Source: Paenibacillus lacisoli
Lineage (GTDB): Bacteria > Bacillota > Bacilli > Paenibacillales > Paenibacillaceae
DNA: 64,000 nt
Direction of reading: 5' to 3'
Assembly (NCBI RefSeq): GCF_030580655.1
Contig: NZ_JAUQTB010000014.1
Coordinates: 1 to 64,000, forward strand
The position numbers and the translations under genes are program-made. The notes under the pieces are model-generated. The model saw nothing but the letters and a program-made list of their open reading frames with translations, made no database searches and was not told where the DNA came from. Below are positions 17,415 to 28,533 of the stretch, in pieces (position 1 is the first letter of the stretch; each line of letters begins with the position of its first letter).

Positions 17415-18314
17415 CTACTCGATGCCGGTAGTTCCCTCTTGCTTCAATATCGCGGCCAGCTCATCATGAATTGCGCCATTGGAAGCTAGCACGTGACGGA
17501 CCGACAGCTCGTAAGGCTGTCCCGCAGTATCCGTGATGGTTCCTCCCGACTCCTGAACCATAATGGCACCAGCTGCGATATCCCAGGCATTGAGGCCCAC
17601 TTCACAGTAAGCGCTCAGTCGTCCCGCTGCAATATAAGCCAAATGCAGTGCCGCAGAACCGCCTGCGCGCAGGCTTCGCACCTGAGGGATCAAGGCCTGG
17701 GCGGTCTTCATATTCAGCGGCATGGCAAAATTGCGATCCGGCGGGAAGCCGGTAGCCACCAGACTCTCGGCCAGGGTTTTCTCGCCGGAGACCGCCATCC
17801 GGTTGCCATGGACATAAGCGCCCTTGCCCTTCTCCGCGACAAACATTTCATCCCGTGACGGGTCATAGATTACACCGATAATGACTTCTCCCTTATGGGC
17901 CAGCGCAATAGACACGCAGAAGAACGGAAAACCGTGAACAAAGTTGGTCGTACCGTCAACCGGATCAATAATCCAAAGGTATTCCTCCTCGCGGGCAGCC
18001 TCCAGCGCTCTGGACGATGCGTCCGCCCCAGGCTCGACGCCTTCTTCCCCCAGAATGGCATGGTCCGGAAAATAGGTCATAATCAAACGGCGGATCATCT
18101 GCTCGGCTCCCTTGTCCACTTCGGTGACAAGGTCCTGCGGGGATTGCTTGGTCGACAGCTCTTTCACCGTGCCAAGCTTGCTCTTGATCCACTCACCCGC
18201 TTTGGAGGCAGCATTGATCGCTACCGCGGTATAGCTTTTGCCAGATACGACATATGGAACCTTTTCATCGTTTGCCAAAGCATTCACTCTACTTTCTGTA
18301 TCATGTTTCAGCAT
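17415..18314 (-). CDS. Inositol monophosphatase family protein
   Basis: 299 residues. The FIG superfamily of Mg2+/Li+-sensitive phosphatases is clear: ILGEEGVE (metal Glu), WIIDPVDGTTNFVHGFPFF (metal Asp pair, signature 1) near 125, and LNAWDIAAGAIMVQESGG (signature 2) near 245. The likely reaction is hydrolysis of myo-inositol-1-phosphate or a related sugar phosphate; members also act on PAP or NADP, so the substrate is open. About 30 residues longer at the N-terminus than most; ATG 18314 has no good binding site, so the true start may lie slightly downstream. Confidence 0.88.
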   Translation of the reverse strand: MLKHDTESRVNALANDEKVPYVVSGKSYTAVAINAASKAGEWIKSKLGTVKELSTKQSPQDLVTEVDKGAEQMIRRLIMTYFPDHAILGEEGVEPGADASSRALEAAREEEYLWIIDPVDGTTNFVHGFPFFCVSIALAHKGEVIIGVIYDPSRDEMFVAEKGKGAYVHGNRMAVSGEKTLAESLVATGFPPDRNFAMPLNMKTAQALIPQVRSLRAGGSAALHLAYIAAGRLSAYCEVGLNAWDIAAGAIMVQESGGTITDTAGQPYELSVRHVLASNGAIHDELAAILKQEGTTGIE

Positions 18315-18422
18315 TGTATATAATGCCTGCTAGAACTAGCATTTCTTACTGTTTAGTATACACCTGAAATGCAAGATTTGGCTCTCTTAATCCCCCCAAA
18401 TCCTGACGTGAAAGGCCCTTTT

Positions 18423-19424
18423 TCACGGCTGGATCTCGATACTGGCTCCATCCAGCACCTTCACGCCGTCACCTGCCAAGCCTTTGAACTGCTCCATCAA
18501 ACCGAACAGGGCCTCATCCTTCCGTTTGGCCTCAATCATGACATCAAGCCGGGGTGTATAACCCGATATTTTGCGCAGAAAAGTGAGAAGCGGCTCCAGG
18601 GATACTCCGTCCGCATGACCGCGGGGATCCTTCTCGCTCTTGGGGCTGGAGACATGGATTTTGGGCGGGAGCGGCTGATCCGGACTTGAATCGGCTTGCG
18701 CAAGCGGAGACTGCCAGGTTTCGAGGACACCAGGCCAAAGCTCCCAGGGCTGCTCGCCCTCGTTGTTCACCCATTGATGATGGATATCCAGCACCATAGG
18801 CAGCCCTGTATGGCGGCTGACCTCCAGGGTCTCCACCGCATTAAATGTCTTATCGTCGTTCTCCAGTGTCAGCCGTTCCTGTATGGAACGGTCCAGTCCC
18901 GCGAAGTTCTCCTCGAACCGGCCGGCAGAAACAGGCTTATTCCCGTAAGCCCCACCAATGTGAATGTTGTTCTTGGATGATGCATTCAGCCCCATAGCGT
19001 CCAGCATTCGAACATGATGTTTCAGGTCTCGAATCGAACTCTCCAGTACCTCCGGGCGCGGCGTGCTCAATACCGTAAAATGATCCGGGTGAAAGGAAAC
19101 CCGCATCTGATGCTTCCGTACGAAGTCCCCTACTTCCGCAAATGAAGGCTGCAGCGCCTGAAACGGGTCCCAATCCTGCAGATCCCCATGTGTAGCAAGC
19201 GGGATAAGCTTGGATGAAAAGCGGTATACCTGAATATCGCTGGCCAAATTGTGACGAAGCAGGCGAAGTGTATTGTGCAGGTTATCCGCCGCAATCCGTT
19301 CCAGCTTGCGGATCGCCGCTTCACGATCACCAATCTTGTTAAAGCTTGCCATAGTCATCGTTTTGGAGGGCGAAGCATTCTCGACGATGACGGACATGGC
19401 AACATAACCGAATCTTACAATCAT
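18423..19424 (-). CDS. uvsE: UV DNA damage endonuclease UvsE
   Basis: 333 residues. A TIM-barrel nuclease of the UVDE family that nicks 5' of UV photoproducts and starts an alternative excision repair. Seen: RFGYVAMSV at the N-terminus, HPDHFTVLSTPR, NNIHIGGAYGNK, LDIHHQWVN, KIHVSSPKS and DVMIEAKRKDEAL, which hold the metal-binding His, Glu and Asp residues. Start at 19424: AAAGGA sits nine bases before that ATG, whereas the ATG three codons earlier overlaps the binding site. Alone on its strand. Confidence 0.93.
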   Translation of the reverse strand: MIVRFGYVAMSVIVENASPSKTMTMASFNKIGDREAAIRKLERIAADNLHNTLRLLRHNLASDIQVYRFSSKLIPLATHGDLQDWDPFQALQPSFAEVGDFVRKHQMRVSFHPDHFTVLSTPRPEVLESSIRDLKHHVRMLDAMGLNASSKNNIHIGGAYGNKPVSAGRFEENFAGLDRSIQERLTLENDDKTFNAVETLEVSRHTGLPMVLDIHHQWVNNEGEQPWELWPGVLETWQSPLAQADSSPDQPLPPKIHVSSPKSEKDPRGHADGVSLEPLLTFLRKISGYTPRLDVMIEAKRKDEALFGLMEQFKGLAGDGVKVLDGASIEIQP

Positions 19425-19547
19425 GCCGTTCATTCCTTTCCTGCGCTGATGTCAATTATCTATGAACTGTATGTACCCGGATGGGGGCATTTTACACATT
19501 AGAGGATTGGAAAGGTTGTCCGGGATCATGCCAAACACCGGGTATAC

Positions 19548-19573
19548 AAAAAGGGGAGTTATCCTCCCCTTCG
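19548..19573 (-). terminator. Terminator of ddl
   Basis: On the minus strand AAGGGGAG / CTCCCCTT hairpin followed by TTT. Confidence 0.8.
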
Positions 19574-19583
19574 TCATCCGAAC

Positions 19584-20678
19584 TTATACGCCGTTCTCGT
19601 AAGTCAATGCAGCCCGCGCTGTATAACGCTCCAATGCAAGCTCAATCATACGGTCAAGCAGTGCTGCATACGATAACCCTGTCTCTCTCCAGAGAAGCGG
19701 GTACATGCTGTAAGGCGTAAAGCCAGGCATCGTATTCACTTCATTAATCAAAATGCTTCCATCCGACTTGCGCACGAAAAAATCGGCGCGTGTAATGCCG
19801 CTGCCCTCAATCGCCCGAAAAGCATGAAGAGCATATTCCCTCAATTGATCGGCCACTTCTTCATCAAGCGGGGCAGGAATCAGCATCTGGGATTTGCCGT
19901 CCGTATATTTGGCAGCGTAGTCATAGTATTCCCCGGAAGAGACAATTTCACCCGGAACAGAAGCGATAGGCTCATCATTACCTAAGACACTGACCTCCAC
20001 TTCGCGGGCTTCAATAAATTCTTCAACCACGATCTTCAGATCAAAGCCGAGCGCGTAGTCCACGGCCTTGTTCAGCTCTTCGCGGTTGTTCGCTTTGGAG
20101 ATTCCGACGCTGGATCCCAGATTCGCCGGCTTCACAAAGCACGGATAGCCGAGCTCCCCTTCGATCTGCTGCAGCATCTCGCCGTGATTCTGCTTCCACT
20201 GTGTAGAGTTGAAATAGCAGTACTTCCCTTGGGGGATGCCCGCTTGGGCAAACAGCTTCTTCATAACCCCTTTATCCATGCCTGCGGCGGATGCCAGAAC
20301 ACCAGCTCCCACGTAGGGAAGGTCCGCCATCTCGAACATGCCCTGAATCGTACCGTCTTCACCAAAGGTACCGTGCAGGAGCGGGAACATAACATCGATG
20401 ACCTGATTCTGACTGCCGTACAGCTTGGCAAAAATCGTATTCAGCGCTTCCTGGGTACCGGATGCCTGTTCCAGCTTCAGCTGGTCCACTGTCTTGAAAG
20501 CTGCATGGAGTACACTGCCCTTGCGCCATTCTCCCTGCTTCGTGATATAAAAAGGAATAATCTCGTATTTCGTAAAATCAAATGCATTCATTACCGCGTA
20601 TGCGGTCTGCAGTGATACTTCATGTTCACCTGATTTGCCCCCGTAGACAAGACCTACGGTCAATTTCTGCTGTTCCAT
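19584..20678 (-). CDS. ddl: D-alanine--D-alanine ligase
   Basis: 364-residue ATP-grasp enzyme that joins two D-Ala for peptidoglycan precursors. Seen: VGLVYGGKSGEHEVSLQTA at the N-terminus, LHGTFGEDGTIQG, PCFVKPANLGSSVGISKANN (ATP site), EVEVSVLG, GITRADFFV and NEVNTMPGFTPYSMYP (Mg2+ and omega-loop). The Tyr in the EYYDYAAKY loop fits D-Ala-D-Ala rather than D-Ala-D-Lac specificity. The neighbouring upstream gene on the same strand encodes a putative amidase, 98 bases away. CGGAGG precedes the ATG. Confidence 0.95.
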   Translation of the reverse strand: MEQQKLTVGLVYGGKSGEHEVSLQTAYAVMNAFDFTKYEIIPFYITKQGEWRKGSVLHAAFKTVDQLKLEQASGTQEALNTIFAKLYGSQNQVIDVMFPLLHGTFGEDGTIQGMFEMADLPYVGAGVLASAAGMDKGVMKKLFAQAGIPQGKYCYFNSTQWKQNHGEMLQQIEGELGYPCFVKPANLGSSVGISKANNREELNKAVDYALGFDLKIVVEEFIEAREVEVSVLGNDEPIASVPGEIVSSGEYYDYAAKYTDGKSQMLIPAPLDEEVADQLREYALHAFRAIEGSGITRADFFVRKSDGSILINEVNTMPGFTPYSMYPLLWRETGLSYAALLDRMIELALERYTARAALTYENGV

Positions 20679-20776
20679 GCCTAACCTCCGCTTTCTGTCT
20701 GATACTGCTGCTGCCGGCTCTGTAACGATTTCGTCCAGGGATACCAGCGCCGCCTCAAATTTGGCTTCGTGCCGCC

Positions 20777-21775
20777 CTAAAACTGATCTGCTATATGGTA
20801 GAAGCGATAGACCGTGGCGTCATTCCAGGCGTAGGAGTCCTTATAGTCCCAATAGCGATGGCGGCTGCTGACTGTGTGGGCATTGACCAGGGGCATTCCC
20901 CCTGCATCAAAAGCCGTAACGATCGTACTGTGCTGAAAGGTGCCGTCTCCATCCCAATCGTAAAAAATAACATCACCCAAAGCCAGCTGCTCCGGGCGCT
21001 CCACCTGCTCGGCACGAAGACCCCATGTACTGCTGTCCAGATATCGCTGCAGGCTGTTCGATACCGCCCAGCTGTAGCTCCAAAGCTCGCGTCCGGCGGC
21101 CAAGCCTTTATACCACCAGCCCGATTCTCTTCTACCAGTATAGTGGATTGGCCCACCCCCTGCAAAGAGGCATTGGGAGATGTAATTGGTGCAGTCGACT
21201 TCAAAGGCTTCGAACTCGGGGTTGCTCGAATTCCACCAGCGGTCTGCATAATCAACAGCTTCTTCACGACGATAACGCGCATTCCGCGAACGGCTTGCGG
21301 GCCCCGTCACTTTACGGTTCAGGAGTGGAAGATTATGAGCATGAACGGTCTCCGCAGGCTCAAACGGATAAGCACCGGCGGAAAGCCCCCGCTCCGGAAC
21401 AGAACGTTCAATCCGGGTGACTGCCCACTGACCCCCATCTCTGGTAAAAGTAAGCCGTTCCTGCTCCATTCGTTCCTCCCGGTGATTCATGCCCCTTTTC
21501 TCGTAAAACAGCCGGATATAGAGACTTACATCTACACAGGCCTCCTCTGGCGTATCCAGGACCAGCTTGGATAACCGGGCCCGGGTCTCACAGCGCAGTG
21601 GTACAGCTTCACGCTCCCGGTACCACTGCTGCAGCCGCTCCATGCGGCTTCCCCGCTCCAGCAGAACATCCAGATCCGCGATGACACTCTCCTTGGCCTG
21701 GGGCCGAAAATCGATCTCGCACTGATTATATTGGTTTACGTAGGCAAACAAGGTGTTTTTCCATTCCTTTTCCAT
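20777..21775 (-). CDS. Amidase_6-domain protein
   Basis: 332 residues with no signal peptide visible. The N-terminal 150 residues resemble the variable domain seen before Amidase_6 in Bacilli. The C-terminal half has the Amidase_6 pattern: YRREEAVDYADRWW, DCTNYISQCLFAGG (candidate catalytic Cys near residue 207), LGDVIFYDWDGDGTFQHSTIV (His near 287) and VNAHT. The family belongs with NlpC/P60-like cysteine peptidases; the substrate is not known. GGGGGGAAAAAGG precedes the ATG. Confidence 0.8.
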   Translation of the reverse strand: MEKEWKNTLFAYVNQYNQCEIDFRPQAKESVIADLDVLLERGSRMERLQQWYREREAVPLRCETRARLSKLVLDTPEEACVDVSLYIRLFYEKRGMNHREERMEQERLTFTRDGGQWAVTRIERSVPERGLSAGAYPFEPAETVHAHNLPLLNRKVTGPASRSRNARYRREEAVDYADRWWNSSNPEFEAFEVDCTNYISQCLFAGGGPIHYTGRRESGWWYKGLAAGRELWSYSWAVSNSLQRYLDSSTWGLRAEQVERPEQLALGDVIFYDWDGDGTFQHSTIVTAFDAGGMPLVNAHTVSSRHRYWDYKDSYAWNDATVYRFYHIADQF

Positions 21776-21916
21776 CCTTTTTCCCCCCTATTCACTACAG
21801 AAAGCTTCCTATCATTAATATATGAAGGCTTTGGCCAGGTATGTTTCACTGGAAACAGTCAGGATGCAGCACCTGAAGAATGGGTACAAAAGACCCGAAA
21901 GAGGTCGAAAAAGCCC

Positions 21917-21945
21917 TTTACGCACAACGATGAAAACGGTATACT
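21917..21945 (+). promoter_or_regulatory. acnA promoter
   Basis: TTTACG, 17 bases, TATACT; transcription would start near 21952, giving a leader of about 150 nt. Confidence 0.6.
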
Positions 21946-21949
21946 TGAG

Positions 21950-21964
21950 ATAAAGACATTTTAT
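21950..21964 (+). promoter_or_regulatory. CcpC-like dyad (ATAA-N7-TTAT)
   Basis: ATAA-AGACATT-TTAT matches the dyad bound by CcpC, the citrate-responsive LysR repressor of citB in Bacillus. It lies at the transcription start. Confidence 0.5.
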
Positions 21965-21972
21965 GAAATGTT

Positions 21973-21989
21973 GTTTCACCAAGTGAAAC
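21973..21989 (+). promoter_or_regulatory. 17-bp palindrome, possible IclR-family operator
   Basis: GTTTCAC-CAA-GTGAAAC, a perfect inverted repeat downstream of the acnA promoter. It differs by one base from the palindrome downstream of the iclR promoter (29499-29515). Confidence 0.55.
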
Positions 21990-22104
21990 GGGAGATTCCC
22001 GAATGCTCTTCTTTTTTCTGAACTTCTCATCATCGTAACCCCAGTATTTTGTCTATGGGCCGTTCTATGGACGATTCCCAACCCACATCCAAGGAGGTAC
22101 ATGT

Positions 22105-24822
22105 ATGTCAGGAAAGGATCAATTCTCTACCGCGCAAAGCCTGGAAGTCGGCGGCAAGAGCTACCGTTATTACAGTCTGCCTGCCATGGCAGAACAGCAG
22201 GGGCATGAGAATATCTCCAAGCTCCCTTTTTCTATCAAGGTGCTGCTTGAAGCAGCAGTGAGACAGTTTGATGGACGCGCAATTACCGACGAGCACGTGA
22301 AGCAGATCGCAGGTTGGGGCGTATCCAGCGATCATAATAAGGAAATTCCTTTTATTCCTGCCCGTATCGTTCTGCAGGACTTTACCGGCGTTCCGGTTGT
22401 TGTTGACCTGGCCGCCATGCGCGATACCGTTAAGAAAGCCGGCGGCGATCCGAAGCGGATTAATCCGCTTGTACCGGTAGACCTCGTTATTGACCACTCC
22501 GTCATGGTCGATGCCTTCGGTACGAAGGACGCACTGGATTATAATATTAATGTTGAATTTGAACGGAACGAGGAACGCTACCGTTTCCTGCGCTGGGCAC
22601 AGACCGCCTTCAACAATTTCCGTGCGGTTCCGCCTTCCACAGGCATCGTTCACCAGGTTAACCTGGAGTACCTCGCTTCTGTAGCTGCTACTAAGACGAT
22701 TGAAGGGGAAACTTATGTGTTCCCGGATTCTCTGGTAGGCACAGACTCCCACACAACCATGATCAATGGTCTTGGTGTTGTAGGCTGGGGCGTTGGCGGT
22801 ATCGAAGCAGAAGCCGGCATGCTGGGCCAGCCGCTGTATTTTGTGACTCCAGATGTCATCGGCTTCAAGCTGACTGGCAGTCTGACTGAAGGCGCAACAG
22901 CGACCGACCTGGCGCTGACGGTTACACAAATGCTCCGCAAGAAGGGCGTCGTCGGCAAGTTCGTGGAATTCTACGGACCGGGCCTGGCGAACATCAGCTT
23001 GGCTGACCGTGCAACGGTTGCCAACATGGCTCCGGAATACGGCGCAACGATCGGTTTCTTCCCTGTCGATGCGGAGACGCTGAACTATCTGCGCAGCACC
23101 GGACGTGACGAAGAACAGGTCGAACTGGTTGAAGCTTATTACAAAGCTCAGGGCATGTTCCGTACCGCAGACACGGAGGATCCGGTATTCACGGATACGA
23201 TTGAGCTGGATCTGGCGTCTGTTGTACCGAGTTTGGCAGGTCCGAAACGCCCGCAGGACCGTATCGAGCTGCGCAACATGAAGGAAGAATTTGAGGGTAT
23301 CATCCGCACACCGATCGACAAAGGCGGTTATGGTCTGAGCGATGAGAAAATCGAGCAAAAGGTTCCGGTCACGCACAAGGACGGCTCTACCAGTGAACTG
23401 GGAACCGGTGCTGTCGTGATCGCAGCCATCACCAGCTGTACGAACACCTCTAACCCTAGTGTTATGCTGGGTGCCGGTCTGCTGGCCAAGAAGGCTGTTG
23501 CACGCGGCCTGACCAAACCGGGTTACGTGAAGAGCAGCTTGACACCAGGTTCGCTTGTTGTTACCGAATACCTGGAGAAGGCTGGACTGATTGCACCACT
23601 TGAAGCGCTTGGCTTCCACGTTGCGGGCTACGGCTGTGCGACATGTATCGGTAACTCTGGTCCTCTGCCGGATGAAGTTAGCCAGGCTATCGCAGACAAC
23701 GATATGACGGTAGCTGCCGTCCTGTCCGGTAACCGTAACTTCGAAGGCCGTGTCCATGCCCAGGTCAAAGCGAACTACCTGGCATCTCCACCGCTTGTTG
23801 TTGCCTATGCACTGGCAGGAACGGTGAATATTGACCTGCAGAACGATCCAATCGGCTACGATCAGGAGAACCAGCCGGTCTATCTGAAGGATATCTGGCC
23901 TTCCTCAGAGGAGATCAAGGAAGCTATCAGCCTGTCCCTCAGTCCGGATATGTTCCGCCGCAAATACGAGAACGTCTTTACAGCGAACGAGAAGTGGAAC
24001 TCCATTCCTGTTCCTGAAGGCGAACTGTATGAATGGGATGAGAAATCCACTTACATTCAGAATCCGCCATTCTTCGAGAATATTCAGGATGGAATGAACG
24101 ATATTCAGGATGTGAAGAATGCACGTGTACTGGCTCTGCTGGGTGACTCCGTGACCACGGACCATATCTCCCCGGCCGGTAACATTGCTCCTTCCAGCCC
24201 TGCAGGTGAATACCTGAAGGAACATGGCGTAGAGCGCAAAGACTTCAACTCCTACGGCTCCCGCCGTGGTAATCACGAAGTTATGATGCGCGGTACGTTC
24301 GCCAACATCCGTATCCGCAACAATGTAGCTCCTGGTACAGAAGGCGGCGTAACGAAGCACCTCCCTACCGATGAAGTCATGTCCATCTATGACGCTTCCA
24401 TGAAGTATCAGGCTGGCGGACAGAATCTTGTCGTGATCGCTGGCAAAGAGTATGGTACCGGTTCTTCCCGTGACTGGGCTGCCAAAGGGACATTCCTGCT
24501 CGGCGTCAAGGCGGTTATCGCCGAGAGCTTCGAACGGATTCACCGCAGTAATCTGGTAGGTATGGGTGTACTGCCGCTGCAATTCCAGGAAGGATATGGC
24601 TGGTCCAGCCTTGGACTGGATGGAAACGAGACCTTCGACATCCTCGGTCTGAGCAACGAAGTAACACCAGGCCAGCTGCTGACCGTAGTGGCCAAGCGTG
24701 AGGACGGAACGAAATTTGAGTTCCCGGTAACTGCCCGTCTGGACAGCATGGTCGACATTGACTATTATCATAACGGCGGTATCCTGCAAACGGTGCTGCG
24801 TCAAATGATTCAAAACGGTTAA
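22105..24822 (+). CDS. acnA: Aconitate hydratase
   Basis: 905-residue iron-sulfur enzyme of the citric acid cycle (citrate to isocitrate); in Bacilli the apo form also binds RNA. Cluster ligands are in [11 protein letters not shown] (first Cys) and [13 protein letters not shown] (other two). Other conserved blocks: [69 protein letters not shown], and in the swivelling domain [30 protein letters not shown]. Normal AcnA length. AAGGAGG is seven bases before ATG 22105. Single-gene unit with its own promoter, probable repressor sites in the leader and a strong terminator. Confidence 0.97.
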   Translation: MSGKDQFSTAQSLEVGGKSYRYYSLPAMAEQQGHENISKLPFSIKVLLEAAVRQFDGRAITDEHVKQIAGWGVSSDHNKEIPFIPARIVLQDFTGVPVVVDLAAMRDTVKKAGGDPKRINPLVPVDLVIDHSVMVDAFGTKDALDYNINVEFERNEERYRFLRWAQTAFNNFRAVPPSTGIVHQVNLEYLASVAATKTIEGETYVFPDSLVGTDSHTTMINGLGVVGWGVGGIEAEAGMLGQPLYFVTPDVIGFKLTGSLTEGATATDLALTVTQMLRKKGVVGKFVEFYGPGLANISLADRATVANMAPEYGATIGFFPVDAETLNYLRSTGRDEEQVELVEAYYKAQGMFRTADTEDPVFTDTIELDLASVVPSLAGPKRPQDRIELRNMKEEFEGIIRTPIDKGGYGLSDEKIEQKVPVTHKDGSTSELGTGAVVIAAITSCTNTSNPSVMLGAGLLAKKAVARGLTKPGYVKSSLTPGSLVVTEYLEKAGLIAPLEALGFHVAGYGCATCIGNSGPLPDEVSQAIADNDMTVAAVLSGNRNFEGRVHAQVKANYLASPPLVVAYALAGTVNIDLQNDPIGYDQENQPVYLKDIWPSSEEIKEAISLSLSPDMFRRKYENVFTANEKWNSIPVPEGELYEWDEKSTYIQNPPFFENIQDGMNDIQDVKNARVLALLGDSVTTDHISPAGNIAPSSPAGEYLKEHGVERKDFNSYGSRRGNHEVMMRGTFANIRIRNNVAPGTEGGVTKHLPTDEVMSIYDASMKYQAGGQNLVVIAGKEYGTGSSRDWAAKGTFLLGVKAVIAESFERIHRSNLVGMGVLPLQFQEGYGWSSLGLDGNETFDILGLSNEVTPGQLLTVVAKREDGTKFEFPVTARLDSMVDIDYYHNGGILQTVLRQMIQNG

Positions 24823-24844
24823 GCCATTATATTTGTCCTTGATC

Positions 24845-24887
24845 AAAAAGGGTGCTTCCGCCATTCAACGGCGGAAGCACCCTTTTG
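24845..24887. terminator. Bidirectional terminator, acnA / sdpI
   Basis: AAAAGGGTGCTTCCGCC / GGCGGAAGCACCCTTTT, a perfect 17-bp stem between convergent genes. Confidence 0.95.
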
Positions 24888-24901
24888 TATATAAAGCAGT
24901 C

Positions 24902-25549
24902 TCAATTCTTGAAACCATAAATTAGTGAGAAGATCATCATTACCAAAAAAATGGCTATTGCCATAACCCAGGATAGCTCTCCCGGGAGCAGGGCTGCCAA
25001 CATGGTCAGGAGGCCGCCAATCATAAATACTCTGCCGCCGCGGCGCTGGGCTTTGAACCACGCGGCGTCATCCTTCATCGTGACGGGTGTCCGGATTCCA
25101 GCCCAAGCGTTGCGGCGGAGTTTCGGCATATAGTTCCCAGTCAGCATGAAAATCAGACCCAGCAGCAGGATGACAAAGTGTATCACCCCTTCCGCTCCCC
25201 AGCTCACTTGCTCCATACCCTCCATCAGGGCAAACACACCAATTCCACTAAAAAGAACCGTCGTCAAAAGCAGGCTTTGATCAAACAGCTTGATTGCGGC
25301 AGAAGCATGACTCTTCTTCGCCGCCATTACGCTGCGAATCGCCATCATAATCCCAAAGCCTATGACTCCCAGTGCACACAGCATCCAGACATCCGGGCTG
25401 GATTTGCTGACAAAGCGGTCTGCTTCTCCATGACCATTGAAATGAATAGGCAGGGTCTCTCCCAAATCCGGATACACATAACTATAGAATGCAAAGGGCA
25501 CCAAGGCTGCTGCAGCAGCCAGCACAATCCATACATTTATTTTACGCAT
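24902..25549 (-). CDS. SdpI family membrane protein
   Basis: 215 residues with six hydrophobic segments. The N-terminal DUF1648 stretch (PDLGETLPIHFNGHGEADRFVSK) and the C-terminal SdpI motif (LIFMLTGNYMPKLRRNAWAGIRTPVTMKDDAAW) are both typical. In Bacillus subtilis SdpI gives immunity to the SdpC toxin and sequesters the repressor SdpR at the membrane. The gene overlaps the upstream sdpR-like gene by eight bases. No SdpABC toxin genes are in this window, so the pair may act as a toxin-sensing or envelope-stress system only. Confidence 0.9.
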   Translation of the reverse strand: MRKINVWIVLAAAAALVPFAFYSYVYPDLGETLPIHFNGHGEADRFVSKSSPDVWMLCALGVIGFGIMMAIRSVMAAKKSHASAAIKLFDQSLLLTTVLFSGIGVFALMEGMEQVSWGAEGVIHFVILLLGLIFMLTGNYMPKLRRNAWAGIRTPVTMKDDAAWFKAQRRGGRVFMIGGLLTMLAALLPGELSWVMAIAIFLVMMIFSLIYGFKN

Positions 25550-25817
25550 GATCAGAATCCCCCTTTAAATCCATCATCCATGCCATGACATCGTCCATGA
25601 CGGTCGTGTTCAGCTCGTAAATAATATATTTGCCCTGGCGTTCTGTCCGTACCAGATCAGCCTCCTTCAGGATCGATAAATGATGGGATACCGTGGCCTG
25701 GCTCATAGCGAAAGAAGAAGAAATTTCACCTGCAGACATTCTGCCCTGCTTGAGCATCTCCAGAATCCGCCGGCGCTCCTCGTCGGCCAAAGCTTTAAAT
25801 GTATGCTTGATCCCCAC
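25542..25817 (-). CDS. SdpR-type ArsR family repressor
   Basis: 91-residue winged-helix regulator. HTH motif: ALADEERRRILEMLKQGRMSAGEISSSF then MSQATVSHHLSILKEADLV, followed by the wing RTERQGKYIIYELN. No metal-binding Cys pair, as in SdpR autorepressors. Start is GTG with GAGGGGGG six bases upstream. It lies before the SdpI gene and overlaps it, so the pair is one transcript. A likely operator upstream is listed separately. Confidence 0.9.
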   Translation of the reverse strand: MGIKHTFKALADEERRRILEMLKQGRMSAGEISSSFAMSQATVSHHLSILKEADLVRTERQGKYIIYELNTTVMDDVMAWMMDLKGDSDHA

Positions 25818-26184
25818 AATAAGCCCCCCTCACGTCCTTCACTTTATTGATGAACTTAGCCTAGTTGAATCGCTTGATTTATACATTTCGAAAAAAATCT
25901 AAATGTATCTTATTTTTATTTTAATCAGACCTTTTCTCTAGGTCAACCACTGATATTTAATACTACTGTCCCAGTCGGAAATTAGGAAATAACTCTTACT
26001 TCAGCAAACAGTGCCCGGTCGAATCTTGACGGACGCAGGACGTATCTCCTGTTTTGGTACTATTCTGTTTAAGTGTATTGGCGGAGGGGTAATTGAGAGA
26101 AACTCAAAATTTTAAACGATGTGAACAGGTCCTGCATAGGATATCAGATATAAATCATCGTAATCATCAAGGAGGAGTTTAACT
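25818..26184. other. Intergenic control region, sdpR / small protein gene
   Basis: 367 bases between divergent genes. On the left it holds an AT-rich palindrome near sdpR. On the right is a possibly structured leader for the small gene at 26185: GCAGGAC (26035-26041) can pair with GTCCTGC (26129-26135), and TTGAG/CTCAA forms a hairpin (26094-26108). No certain promoter or ORF is seen. Confidence 0.5.
25881..25908 (-). promoter_or_regulatory. Probable SdpR operator
   Basis: ATACATTT-N12-AAATGTAT, an exact 8-bp inverted repeat about 65 to 90 bases upstream of the sdpR start. ArsR-type repressors bind such AT-rich dyads; autoregulation is the expected role. Confidence 0.45.
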
Positions 26185-26337
26185 ATGAATATCATGAATA
26201 TGACCGTACATAATATGATGCCCTTCCATCATCAGTACCCCAAAGCCCAGCAGATCAATACAGAGAAAAAGTCATCCGGTAATGATCCGAAGGTAAGCTT
26301 CCAGGATATTCTGAATGCGAAAATGGCATCCCGCTAA
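26185..26337 (+). CDS. Small 50-residue protein, unknown
   Basis: ATG 26185 to TAA 26337, 50 residues. It begins MNIMNMTVHNMMPFHHQYPK, Met- and His-rich, and ends VSFQDILNAKMASR. A very strong binding site, AAGGAGGAG, lies nine bases before the ATG, and a terminator follows, so the ORF is probably real. The C-terminal SFQDILNAK segment looks like a short amphipathic helix. There is no membrane segment or known motif. It sits alone between the sdpR and thiC genes behind a leader with pairing potential. Confidence 0.6.
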   Translation: MNIMNMTVHNMMPFHHQYPKAQQINTEKKSSGNDPKVSFQDILNAKMASR

Positions 26338-26377
26338 TCTTCACGACATCCCCCTTACATATAAAATTGAATCCAGA

Positions 26378-26422
26378 ATAAAGGGTGACCTAAGCCGGCA
26401 GCGGCTAAGTCACCCTTATTTA
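26378..26422. terminator. Bidirectional terminator, small gene / thiC
   Basis: AAGGGTGAC-(C)TAAGCCG / CGGCTAA-GTCACCCTT hairpin followed by ATTT on the plus strand. Confidence 0.85.
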
Positions 26423-26459
26423 ACGTGATCAAGAAATCTCTAAGGCCGAGATTAAACGG

Positions 26460-28325
<1,866 letters not shown>

Positions 28326-28422
28326 TCATTCTGCTCGTTAGAAGAGCATCCGTGACATTGATTCAGCTGTAAGCAGCGGCTGCGTCCGGTTCAGCTGCAG
28401 CCCCCGTCCTACAGGAGCACAG

Positions 28423-28450
28423 AAAAAGCCGGCTCCCGCAGGAACCGGCT
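28423..28450 (-). terminator. Attenuator of the thiC riboswitch
   Basis: On the minus strand AGCCGGTTCC-TGCG-GGAGCCGGCT followed by five T, between the TPP aptamer and thiC. Confidence 0.85.
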
Positions 28451-28533
28451 GGCTTTCACTGCCCCAATGTCTTCACGGCGTCAAGCCATGACGAATAGAC
28501 ATCAGACCACCTCTTCATCCAGTATGACCGATT

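Larger units (their letters stand above)
21776..22104 (+). other. Aconitase control region, no protein gene
   Basis: 329 bases between divergent genes. It holds the acnA promoter, a CcpC-like dyad, a 17-bp palindrome shared with the iclR leader, and a further small palindrome (TGTTTCACTGGAAACA, 21842-21857). A CGGGA/TCCCG hairpin follows the 17-bp palindrome. I see no ORF with a ribosome binding site. Confidence 0.7.

Noticed and set aside
22108..23757. Minus-strand open frame of 549 codons
   Set aside because: Exact antisense shadow of aconitase caused by its codon bias; composition (Cys, Arg, His-rich) is not protein-like.
26005..26060. GCAAAC and GGACGCA resembling a cyclic-di-GMP-I riboswitch
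   Set aside because: Spacing and the conserved tetraloop/receptor do not fit; only two short words match.
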